Below the pieces are notes generated by a model. That model saw nothing but the letters and a program-made list of their open reading frames with translations. It did not search any database and had not been told where the DNA came from. From NCBI GenBank assembly GCA_036399715.1, contig DASWMO010000117.1, forward strand, positions 1 to 24,312: a DNA stretch of 24,312 nucleotides. Reading direction: 5' to 3'. The translations under genes were made by a program, and so were the position numbers. Origin of the DNA: DASVSE01 sp036399715. Its GTDB lineage: Bacteria > Bacteroidota > Rhodothermia > Rhodothermales > Rubricoccaceae. Numbering within the stretch: position 1 is the first letter of the stretch; each line of letters begins with the position of its first letter. This document shows positions 1 to 6,541 of this stretch, piece by piece.

Positions 1-1914
1 ATTGGACACCCCTGCAACCTCACGAGCAGGGGTGGGAGGAGTCGTGGTTTTCACGACTCGCACGCGGCCCTCACTGATTATACCTGCTGGTACTCCTACC
101 AAGTTCTCGCCTTCTTGCCCGGTGTCGGTGCGCCGAAGTACTCCAAAAGTCCCTGCCCCACCGAGAGTCAGAGTAAGTGTCCGAGTGGGCTCGATCTCGA
201 CAGTCTGGCCGCCCAAGGTTCGCAGGTTGACCGAGATGACCGACTCGCTCCCCGCGACTGTCAGGTCACGCTCTGCGGTCACCACGAGGAACTCCGTCTG
301 CTCCAGTTCGACCGCCGCGTAGGCGCCGAACCCGCCCGGCATGTACGAAGCTGCTGTGAGCTCGCCTGCTGCATTTGAGAGTGCCGTCTCGACTGTGCTA
401 AGCAGGCCTCCTTCCGGGGGCGTCCACGAAGGTGGCGGCACAAACGTGAATGCGACACGATGGGGGACCCCCAGCGCCGGGATATCGATGCGGACCCGGG
501 TGTCACTGGGAGACACCGTGACGGCTTGGCCGGTGGCCGGTTCAATGGTCGGGCGCACATCGGCCGGGAAGAAGAACATCGGATCGACGAGGTCCCCGAC
601 ATTGAACTCCAAGGCGAGGTCGTCCGTCAGGACCGTGGCCAAGAAGGCCTGCACGTGAGTGTCCGCAGGATGGACGGCGTCAAGGGTGGCCGTGGCCACC
701 ATCCGGCCCGAGATGGACGGGGCCACCGGGGCGCCTACCTCCTGCAGTACGAGCGTAGACCGGAGCGGGTAGGCCTCGCCCGAGACGTCGCCACGCATGG
801 CGGCGTCTGTCTCCCGCGAGACGTCCACGACGAACTCGATGCCTCCGACCACGGCTCCGACCACGCCGATCCTCTCGGTCACGGGTTCGGCCTCTATCGC
901 CCGGGCCCCAGAGCCCGTCGGCCGGGGATTCGGTGGGATGGCGGGCCGTCCAAAACGGGCCCCCGGCGCCCGGGCGGCTAGGGGGGCATCCCCGACGAAC
1001 CCGACCGTGACCTCGCCCGCATTGATCGCGCGGCCCGGGACGTTATGGAGGGCTGGGCCCGTCTGGCCCGTGTCGGCCCGCCGGAACTCGAGGACGGAGG
1101 CCCCGTCGCCGGAGAGGGCGAGCATGAACGTGTCGTCGTCCGCGAGCGGCCCGGTGACGCCCTCCGGGGTCTGGCTTAGAACGGTGACGGCGTTGACCCG
1201 GCCGGGCCACACGTCAGCCTCTGAGAGGCTCACCTGGAGCGGCGCCATGATCTCGGTCCCGAACACGCGAAGGTCCATCTCCGTCCCCGCCTCGGATGAC
1301 CCGTTCGCCGGGCAGCCCAAGGGCCACCAGTAATTCGCGCCGCTCGAGTACCGCTCGCTGATCCCAGACCCGGGCGAGGTCATTGCGTGGTTGAACCGGA
1401 GGAGCCCGCGGTCCTCGTTGTAGGAGTCGACGAAGCGTGGGGTGACGGCGTCCGCCGAGACGACCATCGCGCCGCCTTCGGGGAACTCCCCGAGGAAGAC
1501 CGGCTCCGAGCGGCCGGTGTAGCTGAGTTGGCCCGTCATCTGGCCGGCGCAGGCGCTATCGAACTCACCGTCCTCCGGGTCCTCCAAGTTGAAGAGTGCC
1601 CCGACGGCGACGGTAGCCCCGAACGGCATACCGTCCGCTCCAACCCCGGATATGACGACCGACCCCGAGAGCGGCTGGGTACAGTTGACCGCGCACCTCG
1701 TTGTCGCGGCGATCCCCTCCGCATAGACGCGGTACCGTCGCGCCGAACCGCGGGCGGCTGTCGGACCGGCTCCAGCCTCGGGGCGGACGTTGACCTCGAC
1801 GCGCTCCCGGATCACAACGCCCGACGGTGGACTGACCTGAGCCCGGGCCCCCGGCGCCGGGGCCAGACTGATCGCTGTGAGGAGAACCACCTGGAGACAA
1901 AGGGCGAGACGCAT
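1..1914 (-). CDS. Secreted beta-rich repeat protein, C-terminus cut by window edge
   Basis: An open frame of 638 codons runs without a stop from an ATG at 1914 to base 1, so the C-terminus lies outside the window. The first 25 residues form a Sec signal peptide: Met-Arg, a hydrophobic stretch rich in Leu, Val and Ala, then an Ala-Arg-Ala|Gln-like cleavage site. The mature part is rich in Val, Thr, Gly and Pro, has few Lys, and looks all-beta. Two segments (about 1240-1000 and 285-50) resemble each other and share a core of TGQ.G..L..VP followed by I..G.V.V, suggesting tandem Ig- or cohesin-like domains. An in-frame ATG at 1950 would add 12 residues, but 1914 gives a cleaner signal peptide. 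The function is unknown; an exported adhesin or surface protein is inference. It is probably host DNA flanking the mobile region. Confidence 0.8.
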   Translation of the reverse strand, partial: MRLALCLQVVLLTAISLAPAPGARAQVSPPSGVVIRERVEVNVRPEAGAGPTAARGSARRYRVYAEGIAATTRCAVNCTQPLSGSVVISGVGADGMPFGATVAVGALFNLEDPEDGEFDSACAGQMTGQLSYTGRSEPVFLGEFPEGGAMVVSADAVTPRFVDSYNEDRGLLRFNHAMTSPGSGISERYSSGANYWWPLGCPANGSSEAGTEMDLRVFGTEIMAPLQVSLSEADVWPGRVNAVTVLSQTPEGVTGPLADDDTFMLALSGDGASVLEFRRADTGQTGPALHNVPGRAINAGEVTVGFVGDAPLAARAPGARFGRPAIPPNPRPTGSGARAIEAEPVTERIGVVGAVVGGIEFVVDVSRETDAAMRGDVSGEAYPLRSTLVLQEVGAPVAPSISGRMVATATLDAVHPADTHVQAFLATVLTDDLALEFNVGDLVDPMFFFPADVRPTIEPATGQAVTVSPSDTRVRIDIPALGVPHRVAFTFVPPPSWTPPEGGLLSTVETALSNAAGELTAASYMPGGFGAYAAVELEQTEFLVVTAERDLTVAGSESVISVNLRTLGGQTVEIEPTRTLTLTLGGAGTFGVLRRTDTGQEGENLVGVPAGIISEGRVRVVKTTTPPTPAREVAGVSN

Positions 1915-2174
1915 GAGAGAGTACGCGTGGATGATGACGACGGCGAGCATGGTACAGCACAAGGCACCTAACTGCCCAGTCTCAACGACCACATTTAGTC
2001 TTCATAATTCTGGCGGCGTCAATTCCCTGCCTTGTGCCCTTGTGCCACAGTGATATGGGTGGCTCTGCTCCCTCTCCAGAGTCCACTTCTCTCTGGACCA
2101 AGCAACGGTGAACCGGTTGCTAGCGAACCGCCCGCTTGTCGCTCTCGCGTCCGACAGTTTGCTTCGGCAAGAGG
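1915..2174. other. Gene-free gap: left junction of the mobile region
   Basis: This gap lies between the 3' end of integrase 1 and the start of the secreted-protein gene and is visibly richer in AT than its surroundings. It should hold the promoter of the leftward gene and is the natural place for a recombination junction. It contains a 10-bp inverted repeat (GCACAAGGCA at 1957-1966, TGCCTTGTGC at 2028-2037), a tandem 8-bp repeat (CTTGTGCC at 2031-2038 and 2039-2046) and a weak 7-bp hairpin near 2077-2100. No tRNA or ORF is seen. Confidence 0.4.
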
Positions 2175-3449
2175 CTACTGAGTAGCGGCGGCTCCGAACA
2201 CACGCTCGACGTGCGACGCTGCCCGATCTGGGCTGTGGTGCCCATAATGCCGCTCGATCATCGCCACCGACGTCCCCATGATCCGTGCGAGGTCGAGAAG
2301 CGGCACGCCAGCCGCGGCCATCCGAGTCCCGTACGCGTGCCTGAGCACGTAGGCCGTGACCGTCTTCCGGACGCCGGCTGACTCTGCAAAGTGCTGCAGA
2401 CGGTCACTGAGGTAGTCGACGGCCACGCGCTCGCCGCCCGCGCCTGTGAACACTGGCCCATCAGCCGTGACACCCGCGGCCACGCGCGCCTCGTGGAGCC
2501 GCCTGAGCACGTCGAGCGCGGCGCCGGCGACAGGCACCGTGCGGCGCGACCCGGCCGTCTTCACCGCGTGGTCCTTGCCGATCTCGACGGCGCGCTCGGC
2601 CAGCCGGACGGCGCTCCAGCGGAGCTGCTGCTGCTCGCCTGGGCGGAGCCCCGTCCCGAGTCCGAAGACGACCCAGTCGCGGAGCCAGCCCCGGTCCACG
2701 CCCGAGAACGTCGTGACCTTGCCCTCGCCCGGGCGGCGCGCCTCGGACGCGGCTTCGGCTGCGGCGACCGCGCGGAGCACCGCCGCAGCCTCGTCGTCGG
2801 TCACGTGGTCGCGGCGCGCCTTCGTCGACTTCGGCAGTCGAACGCCCTCGGCAGGGTTCGTCGAGCAGAGGCCGGCCGCCATCGCCCACGAGAAGAAGTG
2901 CGCGAGCGAGGCCCGGCGGCGCGCCTTCGTCTGGGGGCTGGCCGCGCCTCGAGGCGTGCCGTCCTTCAGCCGCGGCTTGTCGCTGTTGACGTAGGCCTCA
3001 ACGCTCGACGCCTCGATGTGCCGCACGTCGGTACCAGCGGGTAGCAGGCGCCCAAGCCTCTCCAAGTGGCCCTTGTCGCTCTCGACCGTCGCCGCGCTCG
3101 CCGTCCGACCCTTCTCGACGAGGTACCGCATGACGGCCTCGGTGAGGGGCGTGCCCCCGGCCCCGTCGGCCGACATCCACGGGTCGAATGCGCCGAGCGA
3201 ACGCCGCTTGGCGAGCGCGAGCGCCTTCCCCGTCGCGGCCCCCTTGTCCTTTGTCCGGAGGTTGACCCGCTTCCGGGAGGGCCGGCGGTCCGGGTCGTAC
3301 ACGAGCCAGAACCAGGATCCGTACCCGACACGCCTCGCCTTTCCGTCGGCCTCCGTCTCGACCCGGAAGTTCCGCTCGACCCGCGAGCCGTCGGGGAGCT
3401 CCGCCCGGAACGCCGCGGCGGAGCTGGAACGCTGGGGCGGAGGTGGCAT
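2175..3449 (-). CDS. Tyrosine recombinase / integrase 1
   Basis: A 424-residue site-specific recombinase. An N-terminal arm-binding-like region (1-95) is followed by a SAM-like core-binding domain (about 100-200) and the catalytic domain (about 210-415). Catalytic residues visible are Arg269 in GLRPGE, Lys297, Arg370-His371 in YVLRH, and the nucleophile Tyr402 in ERHYGH. Two usual His positions differ: Tyr367 in the HxLR box and Thr393 in MGTS. This variant set is, from memory, common in one bacterial integrase subfamily, so the enzyme need not be dead. It is transcribed leftward, divergent from the replication operon, and its 3' end faces the putative left junction. ATG 3449 is the start used; the Pro/Ser-rich first ten residues make a slightly later start possible. 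Confidence 0.9.
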   Translation of the reverse strand: MPPPPQRSSSAAAFRAELPDGSRVERNFRVETEADGKARRVGYGSWFWLVYDPDRRPSRKRVNLRTKDKGAATGKALALAKRRSLGAFDPWMSADGAGGTPLTEAVMRYLVEKGRTASAATVESDKGHLERLGRLLPAGTDVRHIEASSVEAYVNSDKPRLKDGTPRGAASPQTKARRRASLAHFFSWAMAAGLCSTNPAEGVRLPKSTKARRDHVTDDEAAAVLRAVAAAEAASEARRPGEGKVTTFSGVDRGWLRDWVVFGLGTGLRPGEQQQLRWSAVRLAERAVEIGKDHAVKTAGSRRTVPVAGAALDVLRRLHEARVAAGVTADGPVFTGAGGERVAVDYLSDRLQHFAESAGVRKTVTAYVLRHAYGTRMAAAGVPLLDLARIMGTSVAMIERHYGHHSPDRAASHVERVFGAAATQ

Positions 3450-3613
3450 CGTGTGGGCGGGGAGCGGGGAAGCTAGGCCGAGCCCGGAGGAAGGCGCACG
3501 GCGCTGAAATATTCCGGGGCGTTCTTCGCCGTGCTCGCCGTGCTCGCCAGAGGCGGGGCCCTCTCGTCGGAGACTTGTGCACCGCCAACCGCACAGGCCT
3601 CCGGCCGCCGAAG
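3450..3613. promoter_or_regulatory. Divergent gap between integrase 1 and replication operon
   Basis: This 164-bp gap separates the leftward integrase from the rightward HTH-repA operon, so it must carry promoters in both directions. The one AT-rich island is around 3507-3514 (gaaatatt). A 9-bp direct repeat, cgccgtgct, occurs in tandem at 3527-3535 and 3536-3544 with a partial third copy, and may bind the adjacent HTH protein. No clear -35/-10 pair is recognised. Confidence 0.3.
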
Positions 3614-3919
3614 ATGCTCGACCCCGCCGCCCCGCCCGCCCCGCTCGACGTTGACGCCCTCATCTCCCAGATCGCCGACCGGGTGATCCACGTCGTCCGC
3701 CAGGAGCTCGCGTCGGCGCCCCCGTCGGCGCCCCCGCTCCTCGACCTGAGCGGCGTCGCCCAACGGCTGGGCGTCTCCGAGCGGACGGTCGAGACGCTCG
3801 TCGCGATGGGCGAACTCCCATTCTCGCGGATCGGGGCCCGGGGCCGCGGAGCCCGCCGGTTCGAGCCCGAGGCGGTCGAGGCGTTCATCCGCCGCCGGGC
3901 GGGCAGGACAGGCAAGTGA
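3614..3919 (+). CDS. Small HTH DNA-binding protein (excisionase/MerR-like)
   Basis: A 101-residue protein. Residues 1-40 are Pro/Ala-rich with a short amphipathic helix. Residues 43-95 form a winged-helix excisionase/HTH_17-type domain: LSGVAQRLGVSERTVETLVAMGELPF, then a basic wing, then PEAVEAFIRRRAG. That arrangement is typical of excisionases and replication or recombination directionality factors. ATG 3614 is chosen because upstream sequence in this frame (open back to 3443) looks non-coding. Its stop overlaps the GTG start of the repA-like gene (GTGA), so the two are translationally coupled. A role as excisionase for integrase 1 or autoregulator of the operon is inference. Confidence 0.75.
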   Translation: MLDPAAPPAPLDVDALISQIADRVIHVVRQELASAPPSAPPLLDLSGVAQRLGVSERTVETLVAMGELPFSRIGARGRGARRFEPEAVEAFIRRRAGRTGK

Positions 3920-5505
3920 GCGATCCCAGCGTGGACCGTTCCCAGAAGCGCCGCGGCCGTGATCCGGCCGCGGTGGACGGCTTCGACCTCTCGGGCATTC
4001 CCAACCCGTTCGGCAAGCAAGGCGAGTTTGCCCCGCCCCCCGCCGAGACGCGCGCCGTCGAGCGGATGCGCGCGGGCGAGCCGGTCCCCCCTGCGGAGCC
4101 AGTCCTCACCGCCCCGCGTCGGCGGATCACGGCCGCGCGTGCCGTCGCGGCCGACGCCGAGGCTGCACCGCCTGACGACTTCGGCGACGTGATGACGGCG
4201 CGCGACCTGATGGCGCGAGAGTTTCCAGCTGTGCGCTGGGCGGTGCCGCTCGTGATCCCGGAGGGGTCTACGCTGCTCGCTGCGAAGCCGAAGACGGGGA
4301 AGAGCCGCTTGATGCTCAACGTCGCGGTTGCCCTGGCCTCGGGTGGCTGCGCGCTCGGCTCCATCCGCGTCGAGCAGGGGCGCGTGCTCTACATCGCGCT
4401 CGAGGGAAGCCTCCGGACGCTGCAAGAGGCCGTGCGCCGGATGCTACCCAACGCGGCCGTGCCCGAGCTGCTCCACATCGCTACCGAGTGGCCGACGGGT
4501 CAGGCTGGGGCTGACCGCATCGCCGCGTTCGTCGCGCTCCATCCCGATACCCGCCTCGTCGTCATCGACACGCTCAAGCGCGTCCGCGCGCCGGGCGGGA
4601 AGGGCGTCGCGATGTACGACGCGGACTACGACGGCGCCGCACCGTTTGGGGACCTCCCGAAGCGGATGCCCGGCGTTGCCGTCGTCGCCGTCCACCACGC
4701 GAGCAAGCGGGAGGCGTCGGCCGCCGAAGACCCGTTCGACCTCGTCTCGGGCTCGACGGGACTGACGGGCGCGTTCGATACGGTCGCCGTCCTCACGCGC
4801 GCCTCCGTGGCCGGCGAGAGCGGGGCGCGCCTATACGTCCGCGGGCGCGACACGGAAGAGACCGCCGCCGCGCTCGCATGGGACGACCAGTTGACGACGT
4901 GGGTGTACCGCGGCGACGCATCCACCGTCGAGGCGTCGGCCGAGAGGCAGGCGGTCCGTGCTGTCCTCGCCGATGCTGGGCCCGATGGGTTGGCCCTCCG
5001 CGAAGTCGTCGATGCCCTGCGCGCCGAGCATCCGGGCGTCGTCAAGGGCGACGGCTCGAACGTCCGGCACCTCGTCGGCAAGATGGCCCGGGACCACGAG
5101 TCCGGCGTCCGCAAGCTGGGACGTGGCCGCTACTCGGTCTCCCTCGCCCAGTCCCTTCACAACGTTCACAGCGTTCACAACCCTCACACCCTTCACAACG
5201 CTCACAACCCTTCTACTTGGGGGGGGGTAGGGGGAGATGGGGCCGGTGTTGTGAACGGGGCCGAGCTACCCGCTCACAACGGAGTCGCACCGGGCGTGCC
5301 CGTCCGCGCCGATTCTGAGCAGTCTGTGAGCGATGTGAACGCTGTGAACGGTGCGCGCGAGCTCGTGCTCGGCTCGCGCGTGTTGACGCCCATCGGAGCG
5401 GGCGTTGTGACCGGACCGCCCGACGAGGGCCGTGTGTCCGTCGAGGTCGCTGGGCTGACGACTTCGTTCGCGCTCGTCGAGGTCTACCTCACTCCCGATG
5501 CCTGA
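3916..5505 (+). CDS. RecA-fold replicative ATPase, RepA/AAA_25-like
   Basis: A 529-residue protein built around a RecA-like ATPase core of the RepA/AAA_25 type found in plasmids, phages and integrative elements. The Walker A is AKPKTGKS at residues 123-130 and the Walker B is LVVIDTL near 215. A sensor-like VAVVAVHHASK follows at about 252-262, then STGLTGAFDTVAVL. Residues about 335-410 look like a winged-helix module (ALREVVDALR through KLGRGRYSVS). Residues 414-431 are an unusual His-Asn repeat encoded by 9-bp DNA repeats, followed by a low-complexity linker and a small basic/beta C-terminal domain. It starts at GTG 3916, overlapping the upstream HTH gene, and its end overlaps the RuvC-like gene by 8 bp. 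The expected role is helicase or initiator in replication of the excised element. Confidence 0.85.
   Translation: MSDPSVDRSQKRRGRDPAAVDGFDLSGIPNPFGKQGEFAPPPAETRAVERMRAGEPVPPAEPVLTAPRRRITAARAVAADAEAAPPDDFGDVMTARDLMAREFPAVRWAVPLVIPEGSTLLAAKPKTGKSRLMLNVAVALASGGCALGSIRVEQGRVLYIALEGSLRTLQEAVRRMLPNAAVPELLHIATEWPTGQAGADRIAAFVALHPDTRLVVIDTLKRVRAPGGKGVAMYDADYDGAAPFGDLPKRMPGVAVVAVHHASKREASAAEDPFDLVSGSTGLTGAFDTVAVLTRASVAGESGARLYVRGRDTEETAAALAWDDQLTTWVYRGDASTVEASAERQAVRAVLADAGPDGLALREVVDALRAEHPGVVKGDGSNVRHLVGKMARDHESGVRKLGRGRYSVSLAQSLHNVHSVHNPHTLHNAHNPSTWGGVGGDGAGVVNGAELPAHNGVAPGVPVRADSEQSVSDVNAVNGARELVLGSRVLTPIGAGVVTGPPDEGRVSVEVAGLTTSFALVEVYLTPDA
5155..5349 (+). repeat. Iteron-like 9-bp repeats inside the repA-like gene
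   Basis: Six head-to-tail 9-bp units occupy 5155-5208: CTTCACAAC, GTTCACAGC, GTTCACAAC, CCTCACACC, CTTCACAAC, GCTCACAAC. More copies lie nearby: GTTGTGAAC at 5248-5256 is an exact inverted copy of unit 3, GCTCACAAC at 5272-5280 is a direct copy of unit 6, and GATGTGAAC then GCTGTGAAC at 5332-5349 are inverted copies, the last exactly inverting unit 2. Between them is a G-tract at 5219-5235. The arrangement resembles iterons of a replication origin embedded in the initiator gene. Confidence 0.6.
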
Positions 5506-6028
5506 CCGCCCCGCCCCGGCCCGCGGTCTCGTCGTCGGCCTCGACCCCGGCGAACGGACCGGCCTTGCCATCTTCGACCCCGCGGCCCGCGCCGAAGCCG
5601 GCTCCCTCGTCGCCATCGAGACGCTGCGCCCGATGCACGTCCTGCGCCGCATCTACTCCCTCGCGCACGCCGGACACGACGGCCGCCCCGTCGCCCTCGT
5701 CTGCATCGAGGACGCCCGAGCCCTCCCGATCTACGCCCGGCACGGGGCTGCCGGCCGCGGCGAGCGCGACCGCATCGCTCGGTCCGTCGGCCGCGTCGAC
5801 GGGCTCACGTCGCTCTACGCCGAGCACGTCGCCGACGTCGGCCTCGCCGTCCGCCTTGTTGAGCCCGTCCGCGCGCCGAAGTGGGACGCCGACGAACTCG
5901 CCCGCCGGACCGGCTACACCGCCCGCACCTCCGAGCACGGCCGCGACGCCGCACGCCTCGTCTGGCTCGCCCTCCGCGCCCCGGCAACCTTCGCCGTGCT
6001 CCCCGTCCGCCGTCGCACCGCCTGCTAG
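5498..6028 (+). CDS. RuvC-like Holliday junction resolvase (RNase H fold)
   Basis: A 176-residue protein. The N-terminal strand GLDPGERTGLAIFD (about 14-27) carries the first catalytic Asp16. Glu71 in LVCIEDAR and Asp150 in HGRDAARLVWLAL supply further acidic ligands at the places expected for RuvC-type RNase H-fold nucleases. Length and motif spacing match phage or element RuvC-like resolvases, which cleave branched DNA after replication or recombination. ATG 5498 overlaps the end of the repA-like gene by 8 bp, so it is co-expressed with it. The C-terminal 15 residues are basic. Branch resolution before excision or packaging is the likely job; a related RNase H-fold nuclease activity cannot be excluded. 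Confidence 0.75.
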   Translation: MPDRPAPARGLVVGLDPGERTGLAIFDPAARAEAGSLVAIETLRPMHVLRRIYSLAHAGHDGRPVALVCIEDARALPIYARHGAAGRGERDRIARSVGRVDGLTSLYAEHVADVGLAVRLVEPVRAPKWDADELARRTGYTARTSEHGRDAARLVWLALRAPATFAVLPVRRRTAC

Positions 6029-6037
6029 CCTCTCGCC

Positions 6038-6541
6038 ATGCTTAAGAGCCCGCACCCCAACTCTTCCCCGCGCCCGACGCGCCGCACCGTCCGCGACTGG
6101 GCTTCTGCCTGGCGCCGGCACTACCTCGCCGTCTACGACGTGCTGGGTGCCCACCTCGGGCCCGATGAGATCGACGCCCTCAACCGTGGGTTCGTCCCGG
6201 TCCCCGGCCTCGACGAGGCCGCCCTCGCCCTCGCCCTCGACGCGCTCCCGCAGCCCGACGGATTGACGGACGCGCCGTGGGGAGCCTTCCAGTCCGGCGC
6301 GCTCGCCGCCCCGCCCGCGGCCGTCCTCGGCTCGCGCTCTGCGTTCGAGACCTACGGCCCGGCCCGCCCGTCGGACCTCGCCACGCCGCCCCCAGCCGCC
6401 GAGGCCCGCGCTGCGCTCCGCGTCTACGCCGAGGCCGCCGTCCGGGCGACACAGGCCGGCGACGCGCCCGGCTGCTACGTCGCGGCCCATGCCTGCCTCG
6501 TCGCCCTCCACGCGCTCGCGCTCGACGCCCCGGCCCGATGA
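6038..6541 (+). CDS. Unknown protein preceding the tape measure gene
   Basis: A 167-residue, Ala-rich, mostly helical protein that I do not recognise. Residues 1-45 are basic (RRTVRDWASAWRRHYLAVYD), residues 85-125 are Pro/Ala-rich and probably disordered, and residues 125-165 form a hydrophobic helical tail. The position directly before a tape measure gene is where tailed phages carry tail assembly chaperones, but no sequence feature confirms that and no slippery frameshift site is evident. Its stop overlaps the tape measure start (ATGA at 6538-6541), indicating translational coupling. Codon use matches its neighbours. Confidence 0.6.
   Translation: MLKSPHPNSSPRPTRRTVRDWASAWRRHYLAVYDVLGAHLGPDEIDALNRGFVPVPGLDEAALALALDALPQPDGLTDAPWGAFQSGALAAPPAAVLGSRSAFETYGPARPSDLATPPPAAEARAALRVYAEAAVRATQAGDAPGCYVAAHACLVALHALALDAPAR

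Noticed and set aside
460..1971. Plus-strand open frames antisense to the secreted protein
   Set aside because: Several overlapping frames with Arg/Asp/Gly-rich translations; the minus strand gives one continuous frame with a signal peptide.
2998..4425. 475-codon minus-strand open frame
   Set aside because: It is antisense across integrase 1 N-terminus, the HTH gene and the repA-like gene; its translation is Arg/Ala/Gly-rich low complexity with no motif, a typical high-GC shadow.
5155..5213. CRISPR-like array
   Set aside because: The units are 9 bp, tandem and without spacers, so iteron-like repeats fit and CRISPR does not.
5489..6511. 340-codon minus-strand open frame over the RuvC-like gene
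   Set aside because: Gly/Glu/Arg-rich shadow antisense to two well-supported genes with clear motifs and coupled starts.
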